The notes: a model not told the origin generated them from the letters alone. Positions 17,658 to 27,307 are shown, counted from the first letter of the stretch. The stretch: DNA of 64,000 nt from Planococcus beigongshangi (GCF_016820495.1 NZ_JADHDU010000001.1:434257-498256), one strand, 5' to 3'. A program made the numbers and translations.

Positions 17658-18449
17658 ATGCAAAAAGATCGATTGCTCCAATCTACTATAGAGAATGCCA
17701 TTCATCGTTTTCCGGGAAAAGCTTCAGCAATCATTGAGACGGCCCGCAGCCGGATCGATATAAATGGGCATCTGAAGATGAGGTCTGCAAGTACGATCAA
17801 ATTGGCCATCTTGCTGGAAGCATATCGGCAGATAGACCGCAATGAATTGAAGTTGCATGAATCAGTAAAATTCAAACCGGAAGATTTCACAGAAGGGTCG
17901 GGCGTCTTATTCCATTTGAATTCGGTAAAGGAGATGTCGATGGAGGACTTATTGACATTGATGATCATCGTGTCCGATAATACAGCTTCCAATATGGCCA
18001 TCCAGAGAGTCGGAATCGATCATATCAATGCATTGATGGATGAACTCGGATGTTCGGAGACGGTGCTGGAACGTGGATTCATGGATGTCGATGCAATCAG
18101 GCAGGGACTGGATAATTATACGTCTTCAGCGGACCTGGTGGCCATGCTGAAAGCTGTGGATTCTGGGGATCTGTTATCGGCAGACAGCCGGAAACGTGTG
18201 CTGCACGTATTGAAGCAGCAGCAATTGCTGGCCAATCTGCATGGCCGCATCGATGAAGACGATGAAGTAACGGTCGCTTCCAAATCCGGTGGTCTCCCAG
18301 GAGTGGTGAACGACGCAGGGATATTCGTGTATCGGGGCCATAAAGTCTATGCTGCCGTCCTGCTTGATGAGTCGCCGAATAACCATACCGGCCAGGAACT
18401 GATTGCTGAAATTGGCGGCTATATTTATGACTGGCTGAAAACCGAATAA
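17658..18449 (+). CDS. Class A beta-lactamase-fold serine hydrolase
   Basis: 263 residues with the three active-site motifs of the class A beta-lactamase/DD-peptidase fold: S45-T-I-K48 (SxxK), S106-D-N108 (SDN) and K209-S-G211 (KSG). The glutamate-bearing omega loop of true class A enzymes is not evident. There is no signal peptide, so the protein appears cytoplasmic and the substrate may not be a beta-lactam; ybxI/PBP-like or esterase roles are possible. The ATG is preceded by GGGAGG. It ends at a terminator shared with the convergent gene. Confidence 0.85.
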   Translation: MQKDRLLQSTIENAIHRFPGKASAIIETARSRIDINGHLKMRSASTIKLAILLEAYRQIDRNELKLHESVKFKPEDFTEGSGVLFHLNSVKEMSMEDLLTLMIIVSDNTASNMAIQRVGIDHINALMDELGCSETVLERGFMDVDAIRQGLDNYTSSADLVAMLKAVDSGDLLSADSRKRVLHVLKQQQLLANLHGRIDEDDEVTVASKSGGLPGVVNDAGIFVYRGHKVYAAVLLDESPNNHTGQELIAEIGGYIYDWLKTE

Positions 18450-18481
18450 AACCCGGCTGAATTTGAAATCAGCCGGGTTTT
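18448..18481. terminator. Bidirectional Rho-independent terminator
   Basis: A 13-bp perfect stem (18448-18460 with 18469-18481) with A and T runs on either side separates two convergent genes. Confidence 0.85.
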
Positions 18482-18489
18482 GTCTATTT

Positions 18490-19377
18490 TCAGTTGGCCT
18501 CTGAAGCCTCTGCATTCAGGAGCATCGTTTCGAAAAAGAAGGAAGGCGATGTTTCATTCCATTCCTGTGAAGCTGGATCTGCCGTCCGTTCGTCAATATA
18601 GCCGTAGGCAAGGGCAGTGCGTGGATCATCCGTGATCGGCAATTTGACAAGAGGGCCTTCCGGCGTCAGCCAATTCAATTGCTGGTAACGATGATCGAGG
18701 GCAAATTCGATCCATTGATCTTCTGTTGCTTCATCAGCAAAGAACGGTTCGTCTGCGATCATCATCCAGGTGTGGACATAATGCTTCGGCGGGAGCCAGA
18801 AACTTTTCTCCATCGCGCCTTCTTCGATTTCGAATTCCGGATTTTCTGTCCGCAGTTCATATGCCTCGCCGTTGTTTTCCTGCGGAATGATGCGGGATAC
18901 ATATAAATTGCCGTGCAGGAAATGCTTAGCCCCAGCCGTAACGGTGCCAAAAGGGTTGCTGGTCGGGTCTGCTCCAAAGACATCATCAGCCTCTGCCAGG
19001 ACTGGACGTGGATTCCACGATTTAACTTCCGGGTCTCCAAGGCCTGGATGGATCAAGGTGACGGCAACCGGCATCCAGCCATCATTATGCATTTCATCGA
19101 AAATGATGACGGCGCCGTTTTCCAGTTCACGCTTGGTCATCGTATAGGAGCCCATGTCGAGCCCAAGGAAAGTCAAGTTGTGAACAAGGGTCTTATCCGT
19201 AGCTTCTTCTGTTATTTCAGGTTCACCGAGTGTGATGAATGTCGGTTTTTTGATAGCCAATTCAACGCCGTCTTCATCATAAATCGTTTCTTCGTTCGTC
19301 AAGAACATGACAGCTGTAAATACAATCATGGCCATGAAAAATAACACCAGCAGGAGAATCATTAATTTTCTGAACAA
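18490..19377 (-). CDS. Hypothetical membrane-anchored protein
   Basis: 295 residues, not recognised. One N-terminal membrane helix (about 4-26) is followed by an acidic extracellular region of about 265 residues that looks beta-rich, with several Trp/Pro-rich segments (GWMPVAVTLIHPG, KSWNPRP, FWLPPKHYVHTW) and no Cys pairs. A TTG start at 19377 is chosen because GAGGTGG lies 5-6 nt upstream; longer in-frame extensions towards 19527 have no ribosome-binding site. Single gene between two terminators. Confidence 0.7.
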   Translation of the reverse strand: MFRKLMILLLVLFFMAMIVFTAVMFLTNEETIYDEDGVELAIKKPTFITLGEPEITEEATDKTLVHNLTFLGLDMGSYTMTKRELENGAVIIFDEMHNDGWMPVAVTLIHPGLGDPEVKSWNPRPVLAEADDVFGADPTSNPFGTVTAGAKHFLHGNLYVSRIIPQENNGEAYELRTENPEFEIEEGAMEKSFWLPPKHYVHTWMMIADEPFFADEATEDQWIEFALDHRYQQLNWLTPEGPLVKLPITDDPRTALAYGYIDERTADPASQEWNETSPSFFFETMLLNAEASEAN

Positions 19378-19499
19378 AATTTCCACCTCAAATTTCTTCG
19401 TGACGCATTGCCATAAGTATAACATGGCATCTTCAGCTATGCGGACGGCAGTTTTGAGCAATAGATGAACATTCAAGACGCGGACTTTCAATGGGAAAT

Positions 19500-19530
19500 A
19501 AAAAAGCCAGTGGAAAAGGGGATCCACTGG
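19500..19530 (-). terminator. Rho-independent terminator of the ABC operon
   Basis: CCAGTGGA (19507-19514) pairs with TCCACTGG (19523-19530). Reading on the minus strand, the stem is followed by CTTTTTTATT, as expected for the end of the ABC transporter operon. Confidence 0.8.
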
Positions 19531-19566
19531 TTATATAAGTTGAGCTAAAGAAATAATAGAAATATC

Positions 19567-20289
19567 TTATAGCACTTTCTCCAAAAAGCCACGCGCACGC
19601 TCTGTTTTCGGATTGGCGAAAAAGGAGGCCGGCGGACCTTCTTCGACGAGGCTTCCGTGGTCGAGAAAGATCACACGGTCGGCGACTTCCCGCGCAAAGC
19701 CCATTTCATGTGTAACAACAACCATCGTCATGCCCGATTTTGCGAGATCTTTCATAACATCGAGCACTTCCTTAACCATCTCCGGATCGAGCGCGGAGGT
19801 CGGTTCATCGAACAGCAGCAATGCCGGTTCCATGGCAAGTGCCCGGGCAATTGCTACACGCTGTTTCTGGCCGCCTGATAAACTGGCGGGATAAGCGGCT
19901 GCTTTATCGGATAAGCCGACACGCTTCAGCAATTCTATCGCTTTTTGATTGGCTTCCGGCCGCTTCAATCCTTTTGCTTTAACCGGTGCATACGTCAGGT
20001 TTTCAAGCACGGTCAAATGCGGGAACAGATGGAAATGCTGGAAGACCATGCCGATCTGCTGCCGGCTTTTATTGATGTTGGCGCCTTTGGCAGTCAGGTC
20101 GACATCATTGATCAGGATTGTTCCGGATGTCGGGGTCTCGAGTAAATTCATGCACCGGAGGAACGTCGATTTGCCGGACCCCGATGGACCGATGATCGAT
20201 ACGACCTCGCCTTGCTGAATCGTGGCTGAAATGTCATTCAGCACCAAATTTTCACCGAATTTCTTATAGAGTTTTTGTACTTTAATCAC
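19567..20289 (-). CDS. Polar amino-acid ABC transporter, ATP-binding subunit
   Basis: A 240-residue ATPase of the GlnQ/HisP family. Walker A GPSGSGKS near residue 34, Q-loop [11 protein letters not shown], signature LSGGQKQR, Walker [15 protein letters not shown] and the H-loop [10 protein letters not shown] are all present. It powers uptake of a polar amino acid or cystine with the permease and binding protein encoded just upstream. The start overlaps the permease stop by 8 nt. Substrate cannot be told from the ATPase alone. Confidence 0.93.
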   Translation of the reverse strand: MIKVQKLYKKFGENLVLNDISATIQQGEVVSIIGPSGSGKSTFLRCMNLLETPTSGTILINDVDLTAKGANINKSRQQIGMVFQHFHLFPHLTVLENLTYAPVKAKGLKRPEANQKAIELLKRVGLSDKAAAYPASLSGGQKQRVAIARALAMEPALLLFDEPTSALDPEMVKEVLDVMKDLAKSGMTMVVVTHEMGFAREVADRVIFLDHGSLVEEGPPASFFANPKTERARGFLEKVL

Positions 20290-20941
20290 TTAACTTCAGC
20301 CTCCGTTCCAACATTCTTCCGATGACAGTAAGCACCATCACCATGCACCAGTACAGGAATCCGACAAACAGCAGCGGTTCGAAATTGCGGAACAGGTCGG
20401 AGCCGACGACTTGTGCGCGGCGCATCAGATCAAGATAGCCGATCGTCGAGACGATGGCCGACTCTTTTGTAAGGGTGATGAATTCGTTCATCAAAGCCGG
20501 CAGGATGTTCTTCAGCGCCTGCGGTAAAATAATGTCTTTCATCATGTCGCCATATGAAATGCCAAGCGCCTGAGCCGCTTCCAGCTGGCCTTTATCCACA
20601 GCCTGTATGCCCGCTCGGATGATTTCAGAAATATAAGCGGATGAATTCAGCCCGAATGCGAGTACGGCGGACATAAAGGGGTTGATATCATAGCCTGTCA
20701 GCTGAGGAACGGAATAGTAGATGATCATCAGCTGAAGGATCAGCGGCGTGCCGCGGAACACCGACGTATAGCCTTCCGCGAACCAGCGAAGGGATTTGAT
20801 GGAGCCGATCTTGAACAAGGCGAGTACAGTTCCGAGTATGGAACCGAGTATGATGGCGACGAAGACGAATTGAAGCGTAGTCCAAATCCCTTTCAGCATG
20901 AACGGGATATAAGGGACGATTTGTGCAAAATCGAGATTCAT
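20282..20941 (-). CDS. Polar amino-acid ABC transporter, permease
   Basis: 219 residues with about five membrane helices and the HisM/GlnP-family features: the N-terminal [30 protein letters not shown], and the EAA loop [38 protein letters not shown] that contacts the ATPase. It is the middle gene of the operon SBP-permease-ATPase. Confidence 0.93.
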   Translation of the reverse strand: MNLDFAQIVPYIPFMLKGIWTTLQFVFVAIILGSILGTVLALFKIGSIKSLRWFAEGYTSVFRGTPLILQLMIIYYSVPQLTGYDINPFMSAVLAFGLNSSAYISEIIRAGIQAVDKGQLEAAQALGISYGDMMKDIILPQALKNILPALMNEFITLTKESAIVSTIGYLDLMRRAQVVGSDLFRNFEPLLFVGFLYWCMVMVLTVIGRMLERRLKLSD

Positions 20942-21019
20942 GGGAAACAGCTCTTTTCCGGTTAAAGATTTTGATAAAGGAAGAATCCAAGGATAGGGAT
21001 CCTCAGATTCGGTTTGATT

Positions 21020-21790
21020 TTATTTTTCTTCGCTCAGCCATTTGTCCTGAAGCTCTTTCAAGAATCCGGTATCCTCCGCTTCTGCCAGCACTTCATTGAC
21101 GTCATCCACCAAGTCGCTGCCTTTAGGGAATGCGACAGCCATACCCGGCGAACTTGTTGTCGGGTCATCAAATGCATCGAGATCCTGCTGTGCCAGATAG
21201 CCGAGTGCCACTTCCTTATCCATATAAGCGACTTCGATGCGGCCGGAAAGGATTTCCTGGATCAATGCTCCTGAGTCATCCAATGCTTTCAGTTCAAAAT
21301 CGAGGCCTTCTTCTTCAAGGATTTTCTTCGCGCCTTCTTCCTGGATCGTGCCGAGCTGAACGCCGACTTTCTGTCCTTCAAGATCTTCAAGGCTTGTTAC
21401 ATCAGAACCTTTCGGTGTAACGAACATTTCTCCGGAATGATTGTATTCAGTAGAGAAATCAACATTCTTTTTGCGTGAATCGGTAGCCGACATTCCAGCA
21501 AGGACCATATCTACCCGGTCGTTTTGAAGCGCACCAATCAATCCGTCAAACTTCATATCCTTGATCTCCAGTTCATATCCCAGTTCATCCGCTATGTAAT
21601 TGGCGAGATCGATATCGAAACCGACGATTTCACCTTGTGGATTGCGTGATTCAAATGGAGCGAATTCTGCAGATGTCCCCATTTCAAGTACTTTCTTTTC
21701 CGCTTCGCCGGCTGCAGTATCATCCCCGCATGCCCCTAACACCAAAGCACTGGACACCAATAAACCAAAAATCACCGAGTTCTTTTTCAT
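21020..21790 (-). CDS. Polar amino-acid ABC transporter, substrate-binding lipoprotein
   Basis: A 256-residue family-3 solute-binding protein. A lipoprotein signal ends in LGAC with lipidated C21. Mature features are MGTSAEFAPFE, VGFDIDLANYIADELG, and VDMVLAGMSATDSRKKNVDFS. A cystine or polar amino acid is the likely ligand; the residues contacting the side chain do not settle which. It is the first gene of the operon, behind a good sigma-A promoter. Confidence 0.92.
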   Translation of the reverse strand: MKKNSVIFGLLVSSALVLGACGDDTAAGEAEKKVLEMGTSAEFAPFESRNPQGEIVGFDIDLANYIADELGYELEIKDMKFDGLIGALQNDRVDMVLAGMSATDSRKKNVDFSTEYNHSGEMFVTPKGSDVTSLEDLEGQKVGVQLGTIQEEGAKKILEEEGLDFELKALDDSGALIQEILSGRIEVAYMDKEVALGYLAQQDLDAFDDPTTSSPGMAVAFPKGSDLVDDVNEVLAEAEDTGFLKELQDKWLSEEK

Positions 21791-21831
21791 TTGTTTTCGC
21801 CCCTTATCAGTATTTTTATTCGTTATACTGT

Positions 21832-21860
21832 ATAATAAGTCATAAAATATGCATTGTAAA
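21832..21860 (-). promoter_or_regulatory. Sigma-A promoter of the amino-acid ABC operon
   Basis: On the minus strand, TTTACA (21855-21860), a 17-nt spacer and TATTAT (21832-21837) precede the substrate-binding gene by about 40 nt. Confidence 0.65.
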
Positions 21861-21950
21861 GGGTAATTATGCTTTTAAATGAATAATTATGTATTTTGAT
21901 TATTCTGCATTTAACGCAATTTTATTGTATGATTAACTAGAGGTGGGGAT

Positions 21951-22613
21951 ATGGCTTTGAAGAAATTACTGTTGACAGGATTTGAACCGTTTCTGGATTT
22001 CTCGGTGAACCCGACGATGAGGGTGGTTGAAGATCTGGATGGTACCATTATCGGTAATTATGAGGTGATTGGCGGAATACTGCCTGTCGATTTCTCTATT
22101 GCCGGCAGAATGCTGGTGGAGATGATTGAAGAAATAAAACCGGATGCCGTCGTATCGCTTGGATTGGCTGCAGGCCGTTTCAAGATGACGCCGGAACGCA
22201 TCGCCATCAATTTTAAATATGGGCCAGTGGATAATATAGGCAACAAGCCGGTGGATGAACCGATTCAAAAGGAAGGGGAAGCGGCATATCTGTCGACGCT
22301 CCCGATCCGGAAGATGGTCACTCGACTGAAAGAAGAAGGATTGCCTGCCGATATTTCCAATACTGCCGGTGCATATTTATGCAACAATATTATGTATGAG
22401 GCATTGCATCATGGAATTATTCATAAGAAGGAGGTTCCATCCGGGTTTATTCATATGCCCGCTTCACATGAGCTGGCCATTGAACATGGCAATGTGCCAA
22501 GCTGGCCGCACCGGGATTTGGCGAAGGGTGTACGAATTTGTCTGGAAGTATTGGCTGCTGAGGAAATGGAAGCCACGGACAGTGAGGCGACGGGACTGTC
22601 CACTGAAAGTTGA
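21951..22613 (+). CDS. pcp: Pyroglutamyl-peptidase I
   Basis: A 220-residue cytoplasmic cysteine peptidase (family C15) that removes N-terminal pyroglutamate from peptides. The catalytic triad falls at the family positions: E82 in TPERIAIN, C144 in NTAGAYLCNN and H168 in GFIHMPASHE. The N-terminal LLTGFEPFLDFSVNP is also diagnostic. The start has AGAGGTGGGG just upstream. It is divergent from the ABC operon and followed by a small membrane-protein gene 21 nt later. Confidence 0.95.
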   Translation: MALKKLLLTGFEPFLDFSVNPTMRVVEDLDGTIIGNYEVIGGILPVDFSIAGRMLVEMIEEIKPDAVVSLGLAAGRFKMTPERIAINFKYGPVDNIGNKPVDEPIQKEGEAAYLSTLPIRKMVTRLKEEGLPADISNTAGAYLCNNIMYEALHHGIIHKKEVPSGFIHMPASHELAIEHGNVPSWPHRDLAKGVRICLEVLAAEEMEATDSEATGLSTES

Positions 22614-22634
22614 ATTCAAAAAGGTGGGGATAGG

Positions 22635-22835
22635 ATGAGGAAAGTGAAAATACACTCATTCATATTGGCGGCGCTGCTTTTCAGTTCCATCGCTATGGCT
22701 ATGTATGCTTACCAAAATTTTAGTATTGATGAAGTGGGCTACGGAACCGTATTTGCAATTTTATGCCTGTTCTTCGTCGGCTTGGTTATTTTTGGTGTCA
22801 TGAAGAACCGGGAAACAGCCAAAGAGGATAGTTAA
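22635..22835 (+). CDS. Small two-helix membrane protein (66 aa)
   Basis: 66 residues with a hydrophobic helix at about 8-26 and a second at about 38-56, and a charged C-terminal tail. No family recognised. GGTGGGG lies about 6 nt before the ATG, and it is 21 nt behind pcp, probably on the same transcript. Confidence 0.65.
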   Translation: MRKVKIHSFILAALLFSSIAMAMYAYQNFSIDEVGYGTVFAILCLFFVGLVIFGVMKNRETAKEDS

Positions 22836-22842
22836 GGAATGA

Positions 22843-22889
22843 AAAAGCAGATGAACGTCAGGGGTTAGACCTGACTGTCATCTGCTTTT
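22843..22889. terminator. Terminator with nested hairpin
   Basis: Outer stem 22843-22854 with 22878-22889, plus an inner GTCAGG/CCTGAC stem. T-rich sequence follows on the plus strand, and the element also lies at the 3' end of the convergent HAD gene. Confidence 0.8.
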
Positions 22890-22892
22890 ATT

Positions 22893-23558
22893 TTATAGGA
22901 TTTCCCAGGAACGCTGTTCAGCAACTGAACGGAGACGGGGTTCTGGTTGAACGGCGACCGGATTGCCGACCAGTTCGAGCACAGGCAGGTCGGAAAAGCT
23001 GTCGCCATAGGCAAAGCTGTTCGGCCAGTCGATTTCCTGTCCATCCAGAGCTTCCCGGATTTTCTCGGTCTTCAGGGAGCCCTGTATATGTGTGACAGGT
23101 GTCCGGTGATCGAGGATGCCGTCTTTGTAATGGATTTCCGTGCCGATGATTTTCTCGATCGGCAGCTTTTGTGTGACTGCCCGGAGCAACGGCAGGAAAG
23201 CGCCTGACACCAGCATGACATATACATTGTCGGCGACATGCTGGCGCAGGCGTTCCACCACGCGGCTATTCATGTCGTCATGCATCTTGTCAGCTATTTC
23301 GCTGAAATAGTGTTCCAGTTCCGTCTGGCTGAATGTTTCAAGTGCCATCAGGTAAGCCTGGACAGAACGTGCACGCATTTTTGCTTCCGGATAAATCTTG
23401 AATTTATGGCCAAGATAAGGAGGCATGATGGCACGATAAAAACGGCGATAGCGCAAACTGTGTTCCGGATGATTTTTTAAATGGGTCATCATCAATTGAA
23501 AAGTTTCTTTCGAGTACAGGGTTCCGTCAAAATCGAATATTGCTACACGCACAGTCAT
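22893..23558 (-). CDS. HAD-IB family phosphatase
   Basis: About 221 residues of the SerB-like HAD-IB subfamily. Motif I FDFDGTLYS, motif II VSGAF, motif III lysine in GSLKTEKI and motif IV YGDSFSDLPVL are intact, with a helical C1 cap between motifs I and II. It should dephosphorylate a small phosphomonoester; the substrate is unknown. The start is either the ATG at 23558 or the GTG at 23552; the GTG has the better spacing (8 nt) from GGAG. A much longer in-frame extension to 23774 crosses the promoter region of the divergent gene and is rejected. Confidence 0.87.
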   Translation of the reverse strand: MTVRVAIFDFDGTLYSKETFQLMMTHLKNHPEHSLRYRRFYRAIMPPYLGHKFKIYPEAKMRARSVQAYLMALETFSQTELEHYFSEIADKMHDDMNSRVVERLRQHVADNVYVMLVSGAFLPLLRAVTQKLPIEKIIGTEIHYKDGILDHRTPVTHIQGSLKTEKIREALDGQEIDWPNSFAYGDSFSDLPVLELVGNPVAVQPEPRLRSVAEQRSWEIL

Positions 23559-23630
23559 CACTCCGGTTTCATGGAATATCTTTTCTTTATCATAACGGAA
23601 ATCAGAGGCGCCTTCCAGTTCCCAGAAAAT

Positions 23631-23657
23631 GTTTATGGAATTTCCCGGGCAGGGTAT
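23631..23657 (+). promoter_or_regulatory. Sigma-B-like promoter
   Basis: GTTTAT, 15 nt, GGGTAT. This matches the Bacillus sigma-B consensus (GTTTAA-N13/15-GGGTAT) closely and lies 40 nt upstream of the 23697 gene. Confidence 0.65.
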
Positions 23658-23696
23658 AGGAGAAGAAATCGGATTAACTTGACTGGAGGGATGAAC

Positions 23697-23987
23697 ATGC
23701 AAAAGCAGCGAATAACAGTTGGCTACGTCGAGCTGACGATCGAGGAGTCGGAACAGCTTTTTGATAAAGTACAAAAAGATAAGGGAATTGAAGGTTATGC
23801 GGAACTTCAGGGGCTGATGGACGATTTTGATTCACGTGTCATCGAGCCCGTGATGGAACCGCTGAAAGATGTGATCGGCGATGAGGCGCCAGCTGAAGAA
23901 AGTGGCAAAGGCACCCGCTACATTGAAGTCTTCAACAAACTGGAAGAGGATTCGCGTTACCGCATCAAATCTTCCAAACAGGAATAG
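23697..23987 (+). CDS. Hypothetical, probably general-stress protein
   Basis: A 96-residue acidic, mostly helical soluble protein, not recognised as a named family. GGAGG at 23685-23689 with a 7-nt spacer selects the ATG at 23697 over the one at 23691. A sigma-B-like promoter (23631-23657) suggests induction by general stress. An array of short repeats follows the gene instead of a clear terminator. Confidence 0.7.
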   Translation: MQKQRITVGYVELTIEESEQLFDKVQKDKGIEGYAELQGLMDDFDSRVIEPVMEPLKDVIGDEAPAEESGKGTRYIEVFNKLEEDSRYRIKSSKQE

Positions 23988-24061
23988 TATCTTTGACAGC
24001 CAGGCAGATGATGCCTGGTTTTTAAATGTGATCTTCGTGTTGAATTACCAATTATTTGGAT

Positions 24062-24155
24062 ATACTATCCGGATTGGCCCAAATACTATCCGGATATGAA
24101 AAATACTGTCCGGGTTAGCCGAAATACTGTCCGGATATCAAAAATACTATCCGGA
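24062..24155. repeat. Five-copy short repeat, 20-21 nt period
   Basis: ATACT(A/G)TCCGG begins at 24062, 24083, 24103, 24124 and 24144. The spacers alternate between a GC-containing type (TTGGCCCAA, TTAGCCGAA) and an AT type (ATATGAAAA, ATATCAAAA), so the array is really two 41-nt dimers plus a last half unit. It lies in the interval between two convergent genes. No cas genes are near and the unit is far too short for CRISPR. Confidence 0.85.
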
Positions 24156-24168
24156 ACCAAATTCTCCC

Positions 24169-24201
24169 ATAAAAAAAGACGGACCGCACCCAGCGGACCG
24201 C
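24169..24201 (-). terminator. Terminator of the yhfH-like gene
   Basis: CGGACCGC (24180-24187) pairs with GCGGACCG with one A-A mismatch; on the minus strand it is followed by GTCTTTTTTT. Confidence 0.65.
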
Positions 24202-24215
24202 CTCCTCAAAAAGCT

Positions 24216-24350
24216 CTATTCCTCACCATGTCCCATGCAGCGCTCGCATTCGTAGACGATCGATTCCCGCTGTTCCTGGATCTCAGCTCCACATTCGCGG
24301 CATTCTTTCTTATGGCGTATCCCGTAAGTTGTCTGCATGTTTTTCATCAT
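24216..24350 (-). CDS. yhfH: YhfH-family small zinc-ribbon-like protein
   Basis: A 44-residue protein beginning MMKNMQTTYG. It has two Cys pairs, CRECG and CERC, spaced like a small zinc ribbon, which matches the YhfH family of Bacilli; the function of that family is unknown. GGAGGAG lies 3 nt before the first and 6 nt before the second of two tandem ATGs, so the second may be the real start. It follows aceB on the same strand after 16 nt, with its own terminator. Confidence 0.75.
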   Translation of the reverse strand: MMKNMQTTYGIRHKKECRECGAEIQEQRESIVYECERCMGHGEE

Positions 24351-24366
24351 GATCTCCTCCAATAAA

Positions 24367-25959
24367 TTAGTTTAGTTTGTCATACCCAGGCAGTGTCAGA
24401 AACTCAGCAAAATCATTTTCCAATGTCAGCTTTGCAAACAATTCCCTGGCAGCGGCATAATTACCCGAAACATAAACTTCTTCACCGACCAGATTTTTGA
24501 TCTTATCGGTTTCTTCATCAAGAAATTCATGGAATAAACTTACATTGATCATACGGCCATCTTCAAGGATTCCCTTTGGATGGCGGATCCATTGCCAGAC
24601 CTGGGAGCGGGAAATTTCAGCAGTCGCAGCGTCTTCCATCAGATTGTTGATGGGAGCGGCGCCATTGCCGGACAGCCAGGACGCGATATATTGGATGCCG
24701 ACCGAGATATTGGAGCGTAAGCCTTCTTCGGTAATCGTACCGTGTGGAACTTCAACAAGTTCGTCAGCGGTGACGTTCACATCTTCACGCTGTCTGTCAA
24801 TCTGGTTCGGCGTCGGCATATGTTCATCGAATTGCTCCATCGCAACACCGACCATTCCTGGATGGGCGACCCAAGTGCCATCGTGGCCGTCCGTCACTTC
24901 GCGGCGTTTGTCTTCAGCCACTTTTGCGAAAGCCGCACGATTGGCTCTGTCGTCACCTTTAACGGGAATCTGGGCAGCCATGCCGCCCATCGCCGGTGCG
25001 CCTCTGCGGTGGCAGGTTTTGATGCAGAGCAATGTATACGCTCTCATAAATGGCACCGTCATCGTCACCTGGGAGCGGTCCGGGAAGATGTAATCGGGAT
25101 TGCCGCGCATCCGTTTGATGACGGAAAAGATATAATCCCAGCGGCCGCAGTTGAGGCCGGCGGAATGGTCACGAAGTTCATACAGGATCTCATCCATTTC
25201 AAACGCTGCAAGAATCGTTTCGATCAGCACCGTTGCGCGGATAGAACCGTAGGGAATGCCCAGCTCTTGCTGCGCGAAGACGAAAACATCATTCCATAGA
25301 CGCGCTTCGAGATGGCTTTCAAGTTTCGGCAAATAGAAGTAAGGGCCGGAACCGCGGCTGATCAATTCTTTCGCGTTATGGAAGAAATACAATCCGAAAT
25401 CGACGAGGCTGCCGGAAGCGGCGCGACCGCCGATTTCAATATTCTTCTCCGGCAAATGCCAGCCGCGGGGGCGTACCATCAATACGGCTGTTTCTTCATT
25501 CAAGGCATATTTTTTGCCTGTTTCAGGAATCTCGAAATCGATTTGACGGCGAACCGCATCGTATAGATTCACCTGGCCGTCGATCACATTGAACCAATTC
25601 GGCGCAGTGGCATCTTCCAGATCCGCCATGAACATCTTCGCTCCGGAATTCAAGGCATTGATGAGCATCTTGCGGTTCGTCGGGCCTGTTATTTCAACTC
25701 GCCGGTCTTTCATATCATCCGGCAGGGGAGCGACGGTCCAGTCATCTTCCCGGATGTGCTGCGTTTCCGGCAGGAAATCGAGCTTCTTGCCGGCGTTCAA
25801 TTCTTTCTGGCGAACTTGTTGCCGGTCCAGCAAATCGCGGCGGCGCTGGTCGAAATTCACGTGGAGCTTCTCGACGAATTGGAGCGCTTCCGGCGTCAGG
25901 ATCTTTTCCATGTCCGGTGTAATATGTGCAGTGATTTTAATAGCCGATTTGGTAATCAA
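24367..25959 (-). CDS. aceB: Malate synthase A
   Basis: A 530-residue cytoplasmic enzyme that condenses glyoxylate with acetyl-CoA to malate, the second step of the glyoxylate shunt. Family features include [59 protein letters not shown] with the catalytic Glu, and [12 protein letters not shown]. Translation starts at TTG, with AAGGGTG about 9 nt upstream inside the end of aceA. Only 6 nt separate the two genes, so they form the operon aceA-aceB. Confidence 0.96.
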   Translation of the reverse strand: MITKSAIKITAHITPDMEKILTPEALQFVEKLHVNFDQRRRDLLDRQQVRQKELNAGKKLDFLPETQHIREDDWTVAPLPDDMKDRRVEITGPTNRKMLINALNSGAKMFMADLEDATAPNWFNVIDGQVNLYDAVRRQIDFEIPETGKKYALNEETAVLMVRPRGWHLPEKNIEIGGRAASGSLVDFGLYFFHNAKELISRGSGPYFYLPKLESHLEARLWNDVFVFAQQELGIPYGSIRATVLIETILAAFEMDEILYELRDHSAGLNCGRWDYIFSVIKRMRGNPDYIFPDRSQVTMTVPFMRAYTLLCIKTCHRRGAPAMGGMAAQIPVKGDDRANRAAFAKVAEDKRREVTDGHDGTWVAHPGMVGVAMEQFDEHMPTPNQIDRQREDVNVTADELVEVPHGTITEEGLRSNISVGIQYIASWLSGNGAAPINNLMEDAATAEISRSQVWQWIRHPKGILEDGRMINVSLFHEFLDEETDKIKNLVGEEVYVSGNYAAARELFAKLTLENDFAEFLTLPGYDKLN

Positions 25960-25965
25960 ACTGCA

Positions 25966-27258
25966 TCACCCTTTCACCGTCTGGAATTGAGCTGTTTCAG
26001 TAGACCCTTTCATTGCGGTAGTCGAGCTTGTGCCGCCGGAAATGATCTGTGATACTTCGTCGAAATAGCCTGTGCCGACTTCGCGCTGGTGGCGTGTCGC
26101 CGTATAGCCTTTTTCTTCGCTGGCGAATTCAGCCTGCTGCAGTTTCGAGTAGGCGGCCATGCCGTGGTCTTTATAATCATGGGCAAGTTCAAACATGCTG
26201 TGGTTGAGTGCATGGAAGCCTGCCAGCGTAACGAACTGGAATTTATACCCCATCTTGCCGAGTTCGACCTGGTATTTCGCGATGGTCTCTTCATCTAGTT
26301 TCGCTTTCCAGTTGAATGAAGGAGAACAATTATACGCCAGCAACTTACCGGGATATTCAGCATGGATGGCATCCGCGAAAACTTGAGCTTCCTCGAGATT
26401 CGGATGCGACGTTTCACACCATACCAGATCTGCATACGGCGCATAAGCGAGTCCGCGGGCAATGGCCTGGTCGATGCCGGGGTTCGTACGGTAGAAGCCT
26501 TCCGGTGTGCGTTCGCCCGTGATGAAACGGTGGTCGGCAGGATCGATGTCGCTTGTGATCAAGTCTGCCGCATCCGCATCTGTTCTTGCGATCAGCAAAG
26601 TCGGAACACCCATCACGTCTGCCGCAAGCCGGGCAGATATTAAATTTCGCACGGCATTTTGTGTCGGCTGCAGCACTTTGCCGCCGAGATGGCCGCATTT
26701 TTTCTCTGAAGCAAGTTGATCTTCGAAGTGGACGCCGGCTGCACCCGCTTCGATCATCGCTTTCATCAATTCGAAAACATTCAGCGGGCCGCCGAATCCA
26801 GCTTCCGCATCTGCGACGATCGGTGCGAACCAGTCGATGCCTTCCGTGCCTTCGACATTGTCGATCTGGTCGGCGCGCTGCAATGCCTGGTTGATTTTCT
26901 TGACGACATTCGGCACGGAATCGACCGGATATAAACTCTGGTCCGGGTACATCTGTCCCGATGAGTTGGCATCGGCTGCCACTTGCCAGCCGCTCAGGTA
27001 AATCGCCTGCAGGCCTGCTTTGACCTGCTGTACTGCCTGGTTGCCAGTCAACGCTCCAAGTGCATTGACAAAATCCGTTTCGTGGATGGAACGGAAAAGA
27101 CGTTCGGCACCGCGTTTTGCGAGGGTATATTCGATTTGGACGGAGCCACGAAGTTTCACTACATCTTCTGCCAAATAAGGGCGGGTAATGCCGTTCCATC
27201 TGCTGTCCTGTTCCCAGCTTCTTTTCAATTCTTCAATTTGCTGCTGCTTGCTGACCAT
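25966..27258 (-). CDS. aceA: Isocitrate lyase
   Basis: A 430-residue cytoplasmic enzyme that splits isocitrate to glyoxylate and succinate, allowing growth on acetate or fatty acids. The catalytic loop KKCGHLGGK and metal-site segments [16 protein letters not shown] and [10 protein letters not shown] are present. The ATG at 27258 (MVSKQQQ) has AAGGG 9 nt upstream; an in-frame extension to 27411 crosses the promoter region and is rejected. First gene of aceA-aceB, divergent from a LytTR-type regulator. Confidence 0.96.
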   Translation of the reverse strand: MVSKQQQIEELKRSWEQDSRWNGITRPYLAEDVVKLRGSVQIEYTLAKRGAERLFRSIHETDFVNALGALTGNQAVQQVKAGLQAIYLSGWQVAADANSSGQMYPDQSLYPVDSVPNVVKKINQALQRADQIDNVEGTEGIDWFAPIVADAEAGFGGPLNVFELMKAMIEAGAAGVHFEDQLASEKKCGHLGGKVLQPTQNAVRNLISARLAADVMGVPTLLIARTDADAADLITSDIDPADHRFITGERTPEGFYRTNPGIDQAIARGLAYAPYADLVWCETSHPNLEEAQVFADAIHAEYPGKLLAYNCSPSFNWKAKLDEETIAKYQVELGKMGYKFQFVTLAGFHALNHSMFELAHDYKDHGMAAYSKLQQAEFASEEKGYTATRHQREVGTGYFDEVSQIISGGTSSTTAMKGSTETAQFQTVKG

Positions 27259-27293
27259 CAAACCATTCCCTTCGAATAAAAAATTTTTTATCA

Positions 27294-27307
27294 CTGTATT
27301 AATACAG
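27294..27307. promoter_or_regulatory. Perfect 14-nt palindrome in the aceA control region
   Basis: CTGTATT-AATACAG, a perfect dyad 36 nt upstream of the aceA start and within the 173-nt divergent interval to the LytTR gene. It looks like a repressor or activator operator. A single LytTR-like half-site ACAGTTTGT overlaps its right end (27304-27312). Confidence 0.5.

Noticed and set aside
24497-25093. A 198-codon plus-strand frame inside aceB
   Set aside because: Antisense shadow of a highly conserved gene, no recognisable domain and no initiation signal.
26414-27199. A 261-codon minus-strand frame overlapping aceA
   Set aside because: Arg/Pro-rich alternative frame of the isocitrate lyase gene; no family resemblance.
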